A DNA stretch of 64,000 nt from Euglena gracilis. Taxonomy: Eukaryota > Euglenida > Euglenophyceae > Euglenales. The DNA is taken from assembly GCA_039621445.1 (NCBI GenBank), contig CP154957.1:39774654-39838653 (forward strand), read 5' to 3'. The translations under genes were made by a program, and so were the position numbers. The notes beneath the pieces are model-generated. The model searched no databases. It saw nothing but the letters and a program-made list of their open reading frames with translations, and was not told the origin of the DNA. Positions 11,901-20,700 of this stretch are shown piece by piece (positions within the stretch are counted from its first letter, which is position 1; each line of letters begins with the position of its first letter).

Positions 11901-14900
11901 AGAAATTGTCAAGCCAAAGCCCAACGTTTACCCCCCCCTCCTGGGCAATTGCCGCGTGACAAATTGGGCAGCACGGAGGGGGGGTGACAATTTCCCGAGG
12001 TGACAATTTGGCCGGCACAGAGGGGGGTGACAATTGCCCGGGGGCGTCAATTGCCCACCCATGTAAGCCACATTTAAACCAAATGACCAAGAACACCATC
12101 TGAAACACAAGTGAATGCAGGAAAAATGCAGCTATGGTCGTGATATTGTGCAGAGCGTTTGGTATGCGAAAGTTCTCAGCACGTTGTAGCTAAATAGAAG
12201 ATCAATCGAGTCGTGTCGGCGAAAAGAAAGTTCACAGTGCAATACTGCAAACGGGGGGGGAACAAATTGGGCAGCACGGAAGGGGGTGACAATTTCCCGG
12301 GGTGACAAATTGGAATGGCACAGAGGGGGGTGACAATTGCCCGGGGGCGTCAATTCCCCGGGGGGGGGGGGGCGAGTATGTTTTATTTATTACTTATTTT
12401 ATTATTTTACTTATTTTAAGTGTATGTTGAAAAAAAGCATCCGACTTTGATTTGCCAATGCTCGTCCTTCACTGGAAATGAATGGGTGTGTGATGCAGGA
12501 AAGGGAGGGGTCAGGGCACCTGCAGTGGAAGGCAGTGGGACTCCAGGTCCGCAGGTTCTGCCTCCCGGTCGAGAGAGCCACGGCACGCCCCACCACAGGG
12601 CACTCCTCCACGCCTCTTCAATTCTGACGTGCCACTCGGCAGCTCGCTATCGAGGTGTGCAATGTTTGCGGATCGGTGCACGCTCTGCATTAACAGCGAA
12701 ATGACTCTGCCGGTATCAAAATTCTAAAATTTTCCAAATTCATATTTTCATAAATTTCCGTCATGCGCGTCTCCACAATTATCACTTCCCATAAATTTTT
12801 GTTAGACCGTTTTGGACCGTTGCTCATCAATGTCCCCTAAAGCGTTGAAAGGAGCAAAACATCCAACAGCCCTGACATGGCAACCGCAGACGAGGACTGC
12901 CACTGGCCCTCAGGGATCGCATAGAGAAGGGGCCAGGCGTCCACGCACTCAGGAATGCATGACGAATGTGTATTTGAAGGAATTTGAACCGAATTTAGAT
13001 TGGGGTCCTGGTCTTGCTCAACTGAAAAAAACTTCGGTATATTTCTCTATTTAATCCACCAGAACCCGATCATGATTTCATTTTTGAAATTCTGAAAGGA
13101 GGCAGGATACCGGGACAAACAATGGAGGACAACGTGTGGACGACACACAAACCACCACATCCGGACTGCGGGGTCTACCGCAAAAATGGAATCCTGCCGA
13201 GGAGGTTACCTGCCAGAGGCTCCAGGGAGGCTCCACAGAGGCTCCAGTGAGCCTCCAGGGAGGCTCAGGTAACCAGCCTCCAGGGAGCCTCCCTGGAGGG
13301 GAGCCTCCAGGGAGGCTCCAGGGAGGCTCAGGTAACCAGTTTTGTACACAGGACGACAGTGGGACAGGTGGAGTGCAGTGATGCAATGTGTGGTGCTGCA
13401 GACTCGGACTGCATGAATCAGCAGTTGCTCACTGCGGATGTGACATGGGATACTGCAGTCACAGCGAGGCACAAGAAGAAGAGATGTGAAACGTCTGGAC
13501 TGTTGGCTGGTTCTTTGTGGTGAGGGAGGGACACTTAGGGGAGCGCTGCGATTAGAAAACCACAAGCGCACAACAGGACGACAGAGTGGAGGGGGGAAAA
13601 TGCTCTCAGATAGATGCAACCGAATACAGTTAAAATGGTCTACCGCAAAAGTGGAATCCTAACTTTTTGGTTGCCTCCGCGGAGCCTCAAGGTAACCATC
13701 CTCCGCAGAGGCTCCGCGGAGCCTCCTCGGAGGCTAAGGTAACCAGCCTCCGCAGAGGCTAAAGTAACCAGCCTCCGCGGAGGCTCCAAGGTAACCAGCC
13801 TCCGAGGAGGCTCCGCAGAGCATCCTCGGAGGCTTAAGTAACCAGCTTTGCCAGGGTGTGTTGTGAACATGGAAGTGAATGGGAATTTTTTTTCTTTGTG
13901 TTATAAAGAGAACCGTTATTCGATGTTGAACACGGTGACTGCACTCAGTGGCGGATCATCCACTTTTGAACCTGTCAGAATCTGTCCGTTTTTCTGCCCA
14001 TTTGCACAAGGGAAGAAAAATTCACAGACTAATTCCCGGACTAATTCACGGACTAGCAGACGAAACTAAAAAATCAACGGACTCTGGGAGGCAAGATAGA
14101 GCTGAATCGAAACCGAAAATGAATTTATTCAGCCAGAATTGTACCTAAATTATTTGCCACAACTTTTAATCTTGGATTGCACTGAAATGTCTTCAACCAG
14201 GTGAACCAATAGTCGCGTGGGGGAGAGGTGGTAGGAAAACTGTATGGCAGCATGTATTGTGATGTTGCAAAAAAGGGTCACGTGAAATCCAAAGTGGTGT
14301 TCATTTGGCTGTGCCCAGGGGGGGAGGGGGCGGGGGAGGGGGGAGGGGGGGGGAGGGGCTGCGCCCCCTCCCTCGCCCCCCTCCCCCCGCCCCCCTCCAC
14401 CCCACCCCCCCTCCCCCCCCCACCCCCTTCCCCCCCCCCCACCCCCCCCCACCCCCCTCTCCTGCTCCCCAATAGCAACATCCTTTTGCCTGGATAAAGC
14501 TTGGCGGACATGGCGTAAATAGCAAACGGGTAAACGGTAAAAGCAAAATCAGGCGGACATGGCGTCTTTGTGGCAAATGGATAAATGGTTTTCAACAAAT
14601 TGGCGGACATGGCGTGAATAGCAAACGGTCAAGCGTGATTTGTGTGCGTAAGCACGTAAATAAATGAATGATGAAATGAATGAGATGTTTTCGAACGGAA
14701 AGAACTGCCACAAGGACGGACTTCTCCACAAATGCGCAAAACTGTCCAGGTGCAATTGCCGTGCAGGTGCCATTGAGGTGACAAGAGACAGGTGTGCGTG
14801 CTCTGTGTTGTGGTGCTGTGATACAGAGGTGGAGTGTCGAACATGGCCTGTGTACAAAAACTGGTCACCTGCCGGAGGCTCCAGGGAGGCTCCAGGGAGG

Positions 14901-16930
14901 CTCCTCGGGTAACCAGCCTCCAGGGAGGCTCCCTGGAGGGAGGCTCCAGGGAGGCCCCGGGGAGGCTCAAGTAACTAGCCTCCAGGGAGCCGAGCCTCCC
15001 TGGAGGCTCCAAGTAACCAAAAGTGAGGATTCCAAATTTTCTGGGACCCCGGACTGCGCGCTAGGTGGGGGACGAGGAGGGGCAACGCCTGGAAGGGGCC
15101 CGTCGCCGGCGCCGTGGGCGAAACGCAGCGGGGCGCGCTTCGCCAGCAGGAAGTAGCGGCGGCGCTGGTACGGGACCCCGAATTGCTTCGGTGTGAGGAG
15201 GAACTGCTGCATACCATAGCTGTGGACGGGGAGGGGGGGGTTACTGCGGAAGTCCACACTGGAATTTTCAGAGAGCTGGCGGAGGCGATGGGGAGAGGCA
15301 GGCACAACACTCGTCCCGGCAGCGCGGGGCAGGCACACCCCAGGCTGGCCAAGACCTGCTTGAGCCGCTGGCAGGTGGCGGAGGCCTCAAAGCCCACCAC
15401 GTTCTCCAGCAACAGGAAGGCCGGCAGCTGCTCGGGGCCATGGATTCACTTAGTGACTCCCCAAGGGGGCCACTTTCTCCCGGGCCCAAACCCACCTACC
15501 CATCCACTTGAAACCCCCTTGGGGGGGGGTCAACAGGTGTTAAGTGAATCTACGCTTGGGGCCCATGGTCTGCATCACATCCAGGAGGTGAAGGAAGCTG
15601 CGAGCCCGGGGGTCCTCCATGTCTCGCTGTCCCTCACGAGGCTCTTCCCTGGGAGTCCCTCAGCCTGGGGAGGTCTTGCTTTTCTTGGTTTGTCCCTCGA
15701 ATAAAAGTTGGGGGCAGGTTCCTCTGGTGTTGTGGGGGAAGCCCTGGCCCTTCTTTACTCACTTTCATCACAAGCATCGAGGATCCTTTGAAAAGGTTCG
15801 TTTATCATATTCTTGATGCAGTTCAGAAAATGCCGTCTCTTCCCTCTGACCTCAACCTACTAAAAAACTGAGCTCCATCTCCATATGCCTCACAGGCAGC
15901 TCTGTGGTTGTCATCTTGTCTGCAGAAAATTTCCTTTCTTCCGGCTCATGGCCTAATCGATTGACATGAAAGGCCATTTGCAACGCTGCAGTCGACAACC
16001 TCAAACCAGAAATAAAGGGCCATTTCAAGGCAACGCCAGAAGGACAACCATTTTGGGTTGGTTAGAGTGGCCTGTGTTTCAACAATACAAAAAAAAGCAA
16101 TGTGGAGAAACTAAAGGAACAAATTAGTAGCTCTGCAGTCGCTTTTAGTTTTAGTTTCTATCCCATAAATGGCTCAAGCAAACAGTATGGGAGAACCCCC
16201 GCAGCACGTGTAGGTTTCCAGTGACCGGGAGAAAAGCAGCACCACCGTAATTGTGGCGGGGGAAGTCGAGAGACTGAGACAAGCGGAAATGCCTCAGTCG
16301 CCCCTGCCGGGTGTAGGGCTGGCATGGAGGGGCGAGCAGCCACACGTCACAGGCTGAGGAGGGCTCCGCTCCCCTCCAACGCAACCATGCAGGCTGCAGG
16401 CACCAAACAGCATTGATGGAACACACTGGAACCCTGCAACCCGAGGCTAATCACGAAAATGAGAAGCTGTGGAAGCGTGAACCGTCTCGCTCTGTCATGG
16501 TCATCACTGCGGGACGCTCCTTTTTCCCCGAAAGCAATCTGCATCAAACTGTCAAATGAAACTGGTAAGAAGGCAATGACTGAACATTCTTTATTTTCCA
16601 AAAGGAGTGGCGTGTGAGCAGGGCCCTGCCAGGAAGGTCCGCCGCCACCACCGTCTCCAGGTTGCGGGGGTTTGGGGCGAGGCCGAAGTAGGCTTCATAG
16701 CACACGTTGGCGGTGGTGTTGAGGTCGTAGGCCTCCACAACCTTGACCTCCGAGAGGCCCGCCACGCGCAACGCACGGGCAGGTGGGGGAGCGAAACCGT
16801 CGACCCTGTCGTCGTCAGGTCCCCTTTCTTTGTGACCTTGCGCCTCCCCAACCTGGGCGTGGTGCATGCCCCCGATGCCGCTGTAGAACTCGAGGGCCCG
16901 GGACGGGCCGCCGAGCCGGGCGTCGGCCAT
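8536..16930 (-). CDS. TRDMT1: tRNA (cytosine-38-C5)-methyltransferase, TRDMT1/DNMT2, split gene
   Basis: DNMT2 methylates the anticodon loop of tRNA using S-adenosylmethionine. The chosen start, MADARLGG at 16,930, sits shortly before [14 protein letters not shown] (motif I). Later exons carry [15 protein letters not shown] (motif II region), [14 protein letters not shown] (motif IV with the catalytic Cys of PPCQ), a [15 protein letters not shown] block, [12 protein letters not shown] (ENV, motif VI), [16 protein letters not shown] (motif VIII), the DNMT2 signature [39 protein letters not shown] and [15 protein letters not shown] (motif X). Exons: 16,930-16,859; 16,774-about 16,630; 16,353-16,310; about 15,640-15,558; 15,433-15,339; 15,219-15,089; probably 11,432-11,323; 8,913-8,536. 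The variable linker between 15,089 and 11,432 is unresolved. All catalytic motifs are intact, so the enzyme is probably active. Only this copy reaches the C-terminus. Confidence 0.9.
9234..9275. repeat. Perfect 19-bp inverted repeat (hairpin)
   Basis: CACATGCTGCGGTGACACC is followed by the loop TGAG and its exact reverse complement. It lies within the TRDMT1 intron and could fold in RNA of either strand. Confidence 0.9.
9949..10300. repeat. CCCCCCAGGAC minisatellite, interrupted
   Basis: Blocks of (CCCCCCAGGAC)n occur at 9,949-10,055, 10,136-10,160 and 10,204-10,300, split by a segment with the palindrome GGGCGCCTTCGGCGCCC. The G-rich minus strand could form quadruplexes. Confidence 0.85.
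11323..11432 (-). CDS. TRDMT1: Probable TRDMT1 exon 7
   Basis: The frame reads [20 protein letters not shown] then LFA, resembling the DNMT2 NQYLLPPKSLLRYALLL segment that directly precedes the DIV...CFTKGYG block. A GCG shared by both sides would splice it to [10 protein letters not shown] of the last exon without GT-AG. Tentative. Confidence 0.4.
11934..12370. repeat. Pair of ~110-bp direct repeats
   Basis: Units at about 11,957-12,060 and 12,262-12,363 share AAATTGGGCAGCACGGA, TGACAATTTCCC, GCACAGAGGGGGGTGACAA and CCCGGGGGCGTCAATT, about 305 bp apart, with scattered differences. Confidence 0.8.
12525..12655 (-). CDS. Possible TRDMT1 linker exon
   Basis: A GC-rich island follows an AG (CTCGATAG) and ends in CTGCAG/GTGCCC. 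Two minus frames are open, so the protein cannot be assigned. It lies where the poorly conserved DNMT2 linker is expected. Confidence 0.25.
13172..13352 (+). repeat. Hairpin-minisatellite element (copy 1)
   Basis: Starts GGTCTACCGCAAAAATGGAA, has a core of CTCCAGGGAGG units flanked by GGTTACC and GGTAACC, and ends CAGTTTTGTACACAGG. The same layout recurs at 13,637-13,850 and, inverted, at 14,847-15,048. Confidence 0.75.
13637..13850 (+). repeat. Hairpin-minisatellite element (copy 2)
   Basis: Starts GGTCTACCGCAAAAGTGGAA. Its core uses CCTCCGCGGAGG/CCTCCGAGGAGG units separated by GGTAACCA and it ends AACCAGCTTTGCCAGGG. The core units differ from copy 1 but the frame is conserved. Confidence 0.75.
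14150..14567. other. Intron sequence with GGGGGA/CCCCCA tract and GGCGGACATGGCG repeats
   Basis: A purine G-rich block followed by its pyrimidine complement (about 14,318-14,462) can fold back on itself. Three GGCGGACATGGCGT words lie at about 14,503, 14,552 and 14,604, at the edge of the 20-kb duplication. Confidence 0.6.
14847..15048 (-). repeat. Hairpin-minisatellite element (copy 3, inverted)
   Basis: On the minus strand it starts GGTCCCAGAAAATTTGGAAT, has CTCCAGGGAGG-type units between GTTACTT and GTAACC/GTGACC words, and ends CCAGTTTTTGTACACAGG, mirroring copies 1 and 2. Confidence 0.75.
15089..15219 (-). CDS. TRDMT1: TRDMT1 exon 6 (motif VIII)
   Basis: The conventional acceptor GTCCACAG leads into [19 protein letters not shown] and then [14 protein letters not shown]. 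The likely donor is CTTCCAG/GCGTTG (GC type), so the 3' edge is approximate. Confidence 0.85.
15339..15433 (-). CDS. TRDMT1: TRDMT1 exon 5 (ENV motif)
   Basis: Encodes [20 protein letters not shown] and then [12 protein letters not shown]. The donor is conventional (CTGGG/GTGTGCC). Confidence 0.9.
15434..15557 (-). other. Hairpin nonconventional intron 4 of TRDMT1
   Basis: No GT or AG ends. The flanks share GGCCCC, so the boundary is ambiguous by up to 6 nt. GATTCACTTA (15,443-15,452) pairs perfectly with TAAGTGAATC (15,541-15,550), and CCCCAAGGGGG (15,459-15,469) with CCCCCTTGGGG (15,514-15,524). Confidence 0.75.
15558..15640 (-). CDS. TRDMT1: TRDMT1 exon 4
   Basis: Encodes [20 protein letters not shown] and then VMQTMGP, matching the DNMT2 QGDMTDSR...SFLHILD block. 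The exon ends at a nonconventional hairpin intron. Confidence 0.85.
16310..16353 (-). CDS. TRDMT1: TRDMT1 exon 3 (catalytic PPCQ motif)
   Basis: Encodes [15 protein letters not shown] with the catalytic cysteine of motif IV. The acceptor is CCTCCTCAG. The frame is open further upstream to about 16,390. The donor side has no GT. Confidence 0.85.
16630..16774 (-). CDS. TRDMT1: TRDMT1 exon 2 (motif II region)
   Basis: Starts [19 protein letters not shown] and continues [20 protein letters not shown] to about ETVVAADL, matching the DNMT2 second strand and the NTVANEVYKYNF-like block. The 3' boundary is within about 10 nt. Confidence 0.85.
16775..16858 (-). other. Nonconventional intron 1 of TRDMT1
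   Basis: This 84-nt intron is placed by protein continuity (GGMHH to ALRVAGL). It starts GCCCAGGTTGGGG and ends CCCCCACCTGCCCGT, so CAG is at +4..+6, CTG at -8..-6, and the ends can pair (CAGGT/ACCTG). It is in frame and open, so retention cannot be excluded from sequence alone. Confidence 0.65.
16859..16930 (-). CDS. TRDMT1: TRDMT1 exon 1 (motif I)
   Basis: Twenty-four codons from MADARLGG to the HH of GIGGMHH. The reading frame stays open upstream, but DNMT2 proteins start close to this motif. The following intron, 16,858-16,775, lacks GT-AG ends. Confidence 0.85.
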
Positions 16931-17457
16931 CCGCCCCGCAGTGGCAACACCCCTGTGGGGAAGAGGGGCGTGGCTCATCCGTGTGACCTTCCGGATGCTT
17001 CCAATGAAGACAGAGTTGCTGTCCAGAAAGTTGGTGTCCGTTGAGCCTGTGGGGACAAACATGGCTCGCGACTGTGATTTGGGTTTTTTGGGGGGGGTCT
17101 CAAAACTTGGGACTTGGGTTGCTGGATGCACACAAGTGTCACGTGGTCAGCAGGGAAGGCACAGTGCAAGGCAACAGCAGCGTTGGTGTTTTTCAATAAC
17201 GCAGTTAACAGAATTAACAGAATCTGGTCCAGAAAGCCCTCTTAACCTAGGCTTTGAGGCTTTGGATGGAGAAGCTGGCTCTCTCTCCATGTGCTGTACC
17301 CACACAGCCTGCAAAGTGTCTTCATTGTAAAGCCTCAAAAAAAAAAATGGAACCTGGGTTCATGAAGGCCCACGCAACTGCCCCATGCTCAACAGGACAA
17401 GCACAGCACAAAGACGACAGCCCTCGACAGCAGAAGGGCAGCGTGCAGTTTCGGCGC
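16931..17457. other. INTS7-TRDMT1 intergenic spacer
   Basis: Short spacer of about 530 bp between the INTS7 stop and the TRDMT1 start on the same strand. No regulatory element could be assigned. A spliced-leader acceptor for TRDMT1 would be expected here if genes are trans-spliced. Confidence 0.5.
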
Positions 17458-17720
17458 TCACGGCTCCACCACAACGTCAATGGCGGCCAGCGACGTCCCG
17501 GCCAAGTGCCGCCAGTCACTGCGGTCGTCGATCACTGCGACGGCGGGCGTGACGGTGAACCGCCCCGCCTCGGGGAACGGCAGCACGACGTCCCCCGCAA
17601 AGAGCCCCTCCGTCAGCCCCAACTCCGCCTCCTGCCGGACCTCCGCCGCCGCCAGGGCCAGGGCAGGAGGCTGGGGCCCGGCGGGGGTGCAGCGCAGTGC
17701 CACGCCGACCGCGTGGGCAC
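17458..17720 (-). CDS. INTS7: INTS7 last exon
   Basis: Encodes [20 protein letters not shown], then [20 protein letters not shown] and IDVVVEP before the stop. It matches the HNITVESSVKDANGIVW...FVKSLED end of INTS7. The 5' edge is approximate. Confidence 0.7.
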
Positions 17721-20700
17721 GGCGTCCCCGGGGGGTGGCGGGTTGCCTTCAGGGCCCCGGTTCGAAAGTACGAAAAGTCGGGGTCTGGCACAGTGGCACG
17801 CTCAAATTATCAGGGTGATAGGCAACTTCAACGGTCCCATTCTGGAAAAAAACACAAAATTGTGTCAAAGGAGCCCGCACTGTGTGAGCTCAAAATGATT
17901 TGCCATTAACCTTGCCAGTACATTCGAAACCCAGAGTTCCATAAATTTTTGGTCTTCTTGGGAACCAGAGAGGAAATAGTATGCTGATGCGAGCAGGGGA
18001 AGCCTTCCTTCTGCAGTCTCTCCATGGTGCGATGGAAGAAAGGTTGGACAATGGTCACTGAAAGAAGGAAGGTACAGAAAGTAACGTTACAAAAACTTCT
18101 TAAAAAAATGGGGGCACTGGCTGCCGCACGGTGCCCTCCACATGCAGCACGACGGCAGACCGGGGTGGGACGGTCACCGTTCCGGCGGGGGTGACGGTGA
18201 TGTGGAGAGCGGTGGCCGGGGCCAGGGAGAAGTAGAACGGCGGCAGCCCCTCCGCGACGGCCGCCAGGCCGCAGGCCACGTCCAAAAGTGGGGGCCCCTC
18301 CTGGAGGCAGGGAGGCTCTCGGCAGCGACATCTCCCTTGCCCGGGTGACAGGCAGGCAGCCCAACGCTTCTGGTGGGGGGGACACTCTAATAGACGACAG
18401 CAAACACTATCTGACCCTCTTTTTTACCCACTGAGAAGATATTAAAATCTCAGACACCACACCCAATGGCATTGTTTGACGACAAAAGGTCCAATAAACC
18501 TGCTGCGAGACGGAATTGAAGGAGACCTTTCCCAGGAAACATCTTCACTCCCCACCGCCGGGTTATTATCACCGAACAGATCGACCAGCATCCTGACTTT
18601 AATAACTTTCAGACGGGTTTGCCGGTACAAGGAACTGGGTGGGGCTTTCAGATTGAAAATAAATAGACTTTGGTTTGGCGTTGAGCAGGGTGCCCACTTT
18701 TCTGGGAGTCCAGGGCAGGGTTCGATATAAGGACAGGTGGGGGGGGTGCGGGCCAGGAGGGGGGGGGGACACCCCCCCACTTAAACAGTGGCGCGGTCTG
18801 GGTGACCGAAAATTTTTGACCCCCCCCAAAACGACCAAAAGTGCCATTTTGGGCATTTTTTGGGCAAAAAATGTGCCAAAAATGCAAAAAAAATTTCGGC
18901 GCAAAGCGCCGGAGGAAAAAAAATGCTTTTGGGGGGGCCCCGGATACCCCCCCCAGGGTGGGCCCGGCCCCCCCGGGCAGGGGGGGGGGGGGGGGGCCCG
19001 GCCCCCCCCGGCGGGCCAGGAGGGGGGGGGGGGTGGGGGGACACCCCCACCTAAACCATGTACGCCCTCCTTATATCAAACCCTGGTCCAGGGGGGTCCA
19101 CGCAGGTTCCTAAATATGACAGCTTCCAGGGGGGAGGTCAGCAAGATGTGGTGAGGACTAGGAGGGGGAGTCATAGACCTCTCTGAGCGAGAGTGGCCCG
19201 GCAGAGAAAGGGGAAGGACGGATCTGGCAGGGCGGCGACGGCAGACGTTGCGGACAGGGCGTAGTGCCAGACAAAGACCAGTCGGTGCGAGGAAGATGCC
19301 ACGAAGAGCGGCGCCAGGAAAGATGCCGAAAACGGGTATATTTGGCGTTAATTCCGGCGCGTTGCACTTCGCTCTGGTCACTGGGGGGGGGGGGGATAAC
19401 TTGGGCCCGAAAAAGAGCGTCATAAACGGGACTATTTTCTCAAACCGGCTGGCCCGCCAACCTCCAGGTTCGCCCCGGCCTCCGGAAATCAAATGATGGA
19501 TGGGGGGACGCCTAAGCCCTGGGCAGGTAGTGGTGCACCCATCGACATCCCGCCGCCATGCGCGCCAGGCGGGCCTCACTGAGCTCGTCCAGGTCGATGA
19601 ACGCGCAACACAGCGCGGCCCACTCCGCCCCCGCATCCCGGAACGCCGCCGCGACGCCGCGCAGCAGCGCGTCCCTCGCCGCCGCCCCCGACCCGGCCCC
19701 CTCCCGCGTGGCTGCCCCCGCCAGGGCGCCCTTTAACGCCCCCCCCCCCCGGGGAGTCCAGCTCAGAGGCTGAAAACCTTGGCTGGAAAGTGGCCGAGTT
19801 CCCTCCGGCGGAAGCGACGCGCTGGCCGCTGCCCCACTGAGGGCGACCGCCGCCTGCAGCGTCGCCCGCCAGCGCTGCAGGAAGCGGCTCTGGAAGGCGC
19901 CGCGGCCCCCCGCCCCGCCGCCGCCGCCCACCGCGCAGCGGAGGCGCAGGGCGGCGTCGCTGAGGCGCCGCAGCGCGAGGGCGAAGTCCGGGGCGGCGCG
20001 GCGGGGCGGCTCTGGGGCGTCCCCCGGGCCTGGGGCCGGTGGGGCGGCGGGGGAAGGGGGAGGCGGCACGTCCCGTGTGAGGGTTCCTCCAAGCCGGCGT
20101 TGGTCCGCTCGGTCTGTGTCAGACTTTTTGGTGTTCTTTCTCGGTATGCCCGCATGAGCATGGGCCGATGGCATGCACCCACGTAGATCGGGGGGGAAGG
20201 GGGGGAAAGCGGCCACATCCATCCGTATCGGTCAGAGGGGACATGGGCGAGGGAACTGCGAGGGCCGCCTGGCACTGGGCCACGGCCAGCAGCCCCTGCA
20301 GCCAGGCGTGGCGGTCCTCCCCCTCCACCGCGTCCCCCAGCGGGGCCAGGCAGCGCTCCGCCATCCGGGGCCAGCCCTCCTGCAGGGCCGCCCGGGCCAC
20401 GAGGTGGGCCAGGCCGCGGTGGCTGCAGAGCGTTCCGCACAAGACCACAGGCATCGCCCCCCCCCCCCCCACAGCGGCCTGCAGAGAGCCGCCAGCACTG
20501 GTGCTTGGCCGCAGCCGACCATTGCCCTGCGGTGGGCCCTGCGCCGGCAGCCAAAGACGGCACCCGAATCCACTGCATCCACTGCCGGAACTGCGGCCAC
20601 TCCAAAGCACCTCTGATCGACCATCCCCTTCGGTACAGCACTGCCCAGCATCACTCAGCCATGATGTTGCCATGTTCTCCCCATACCCAACGGATCCCAG

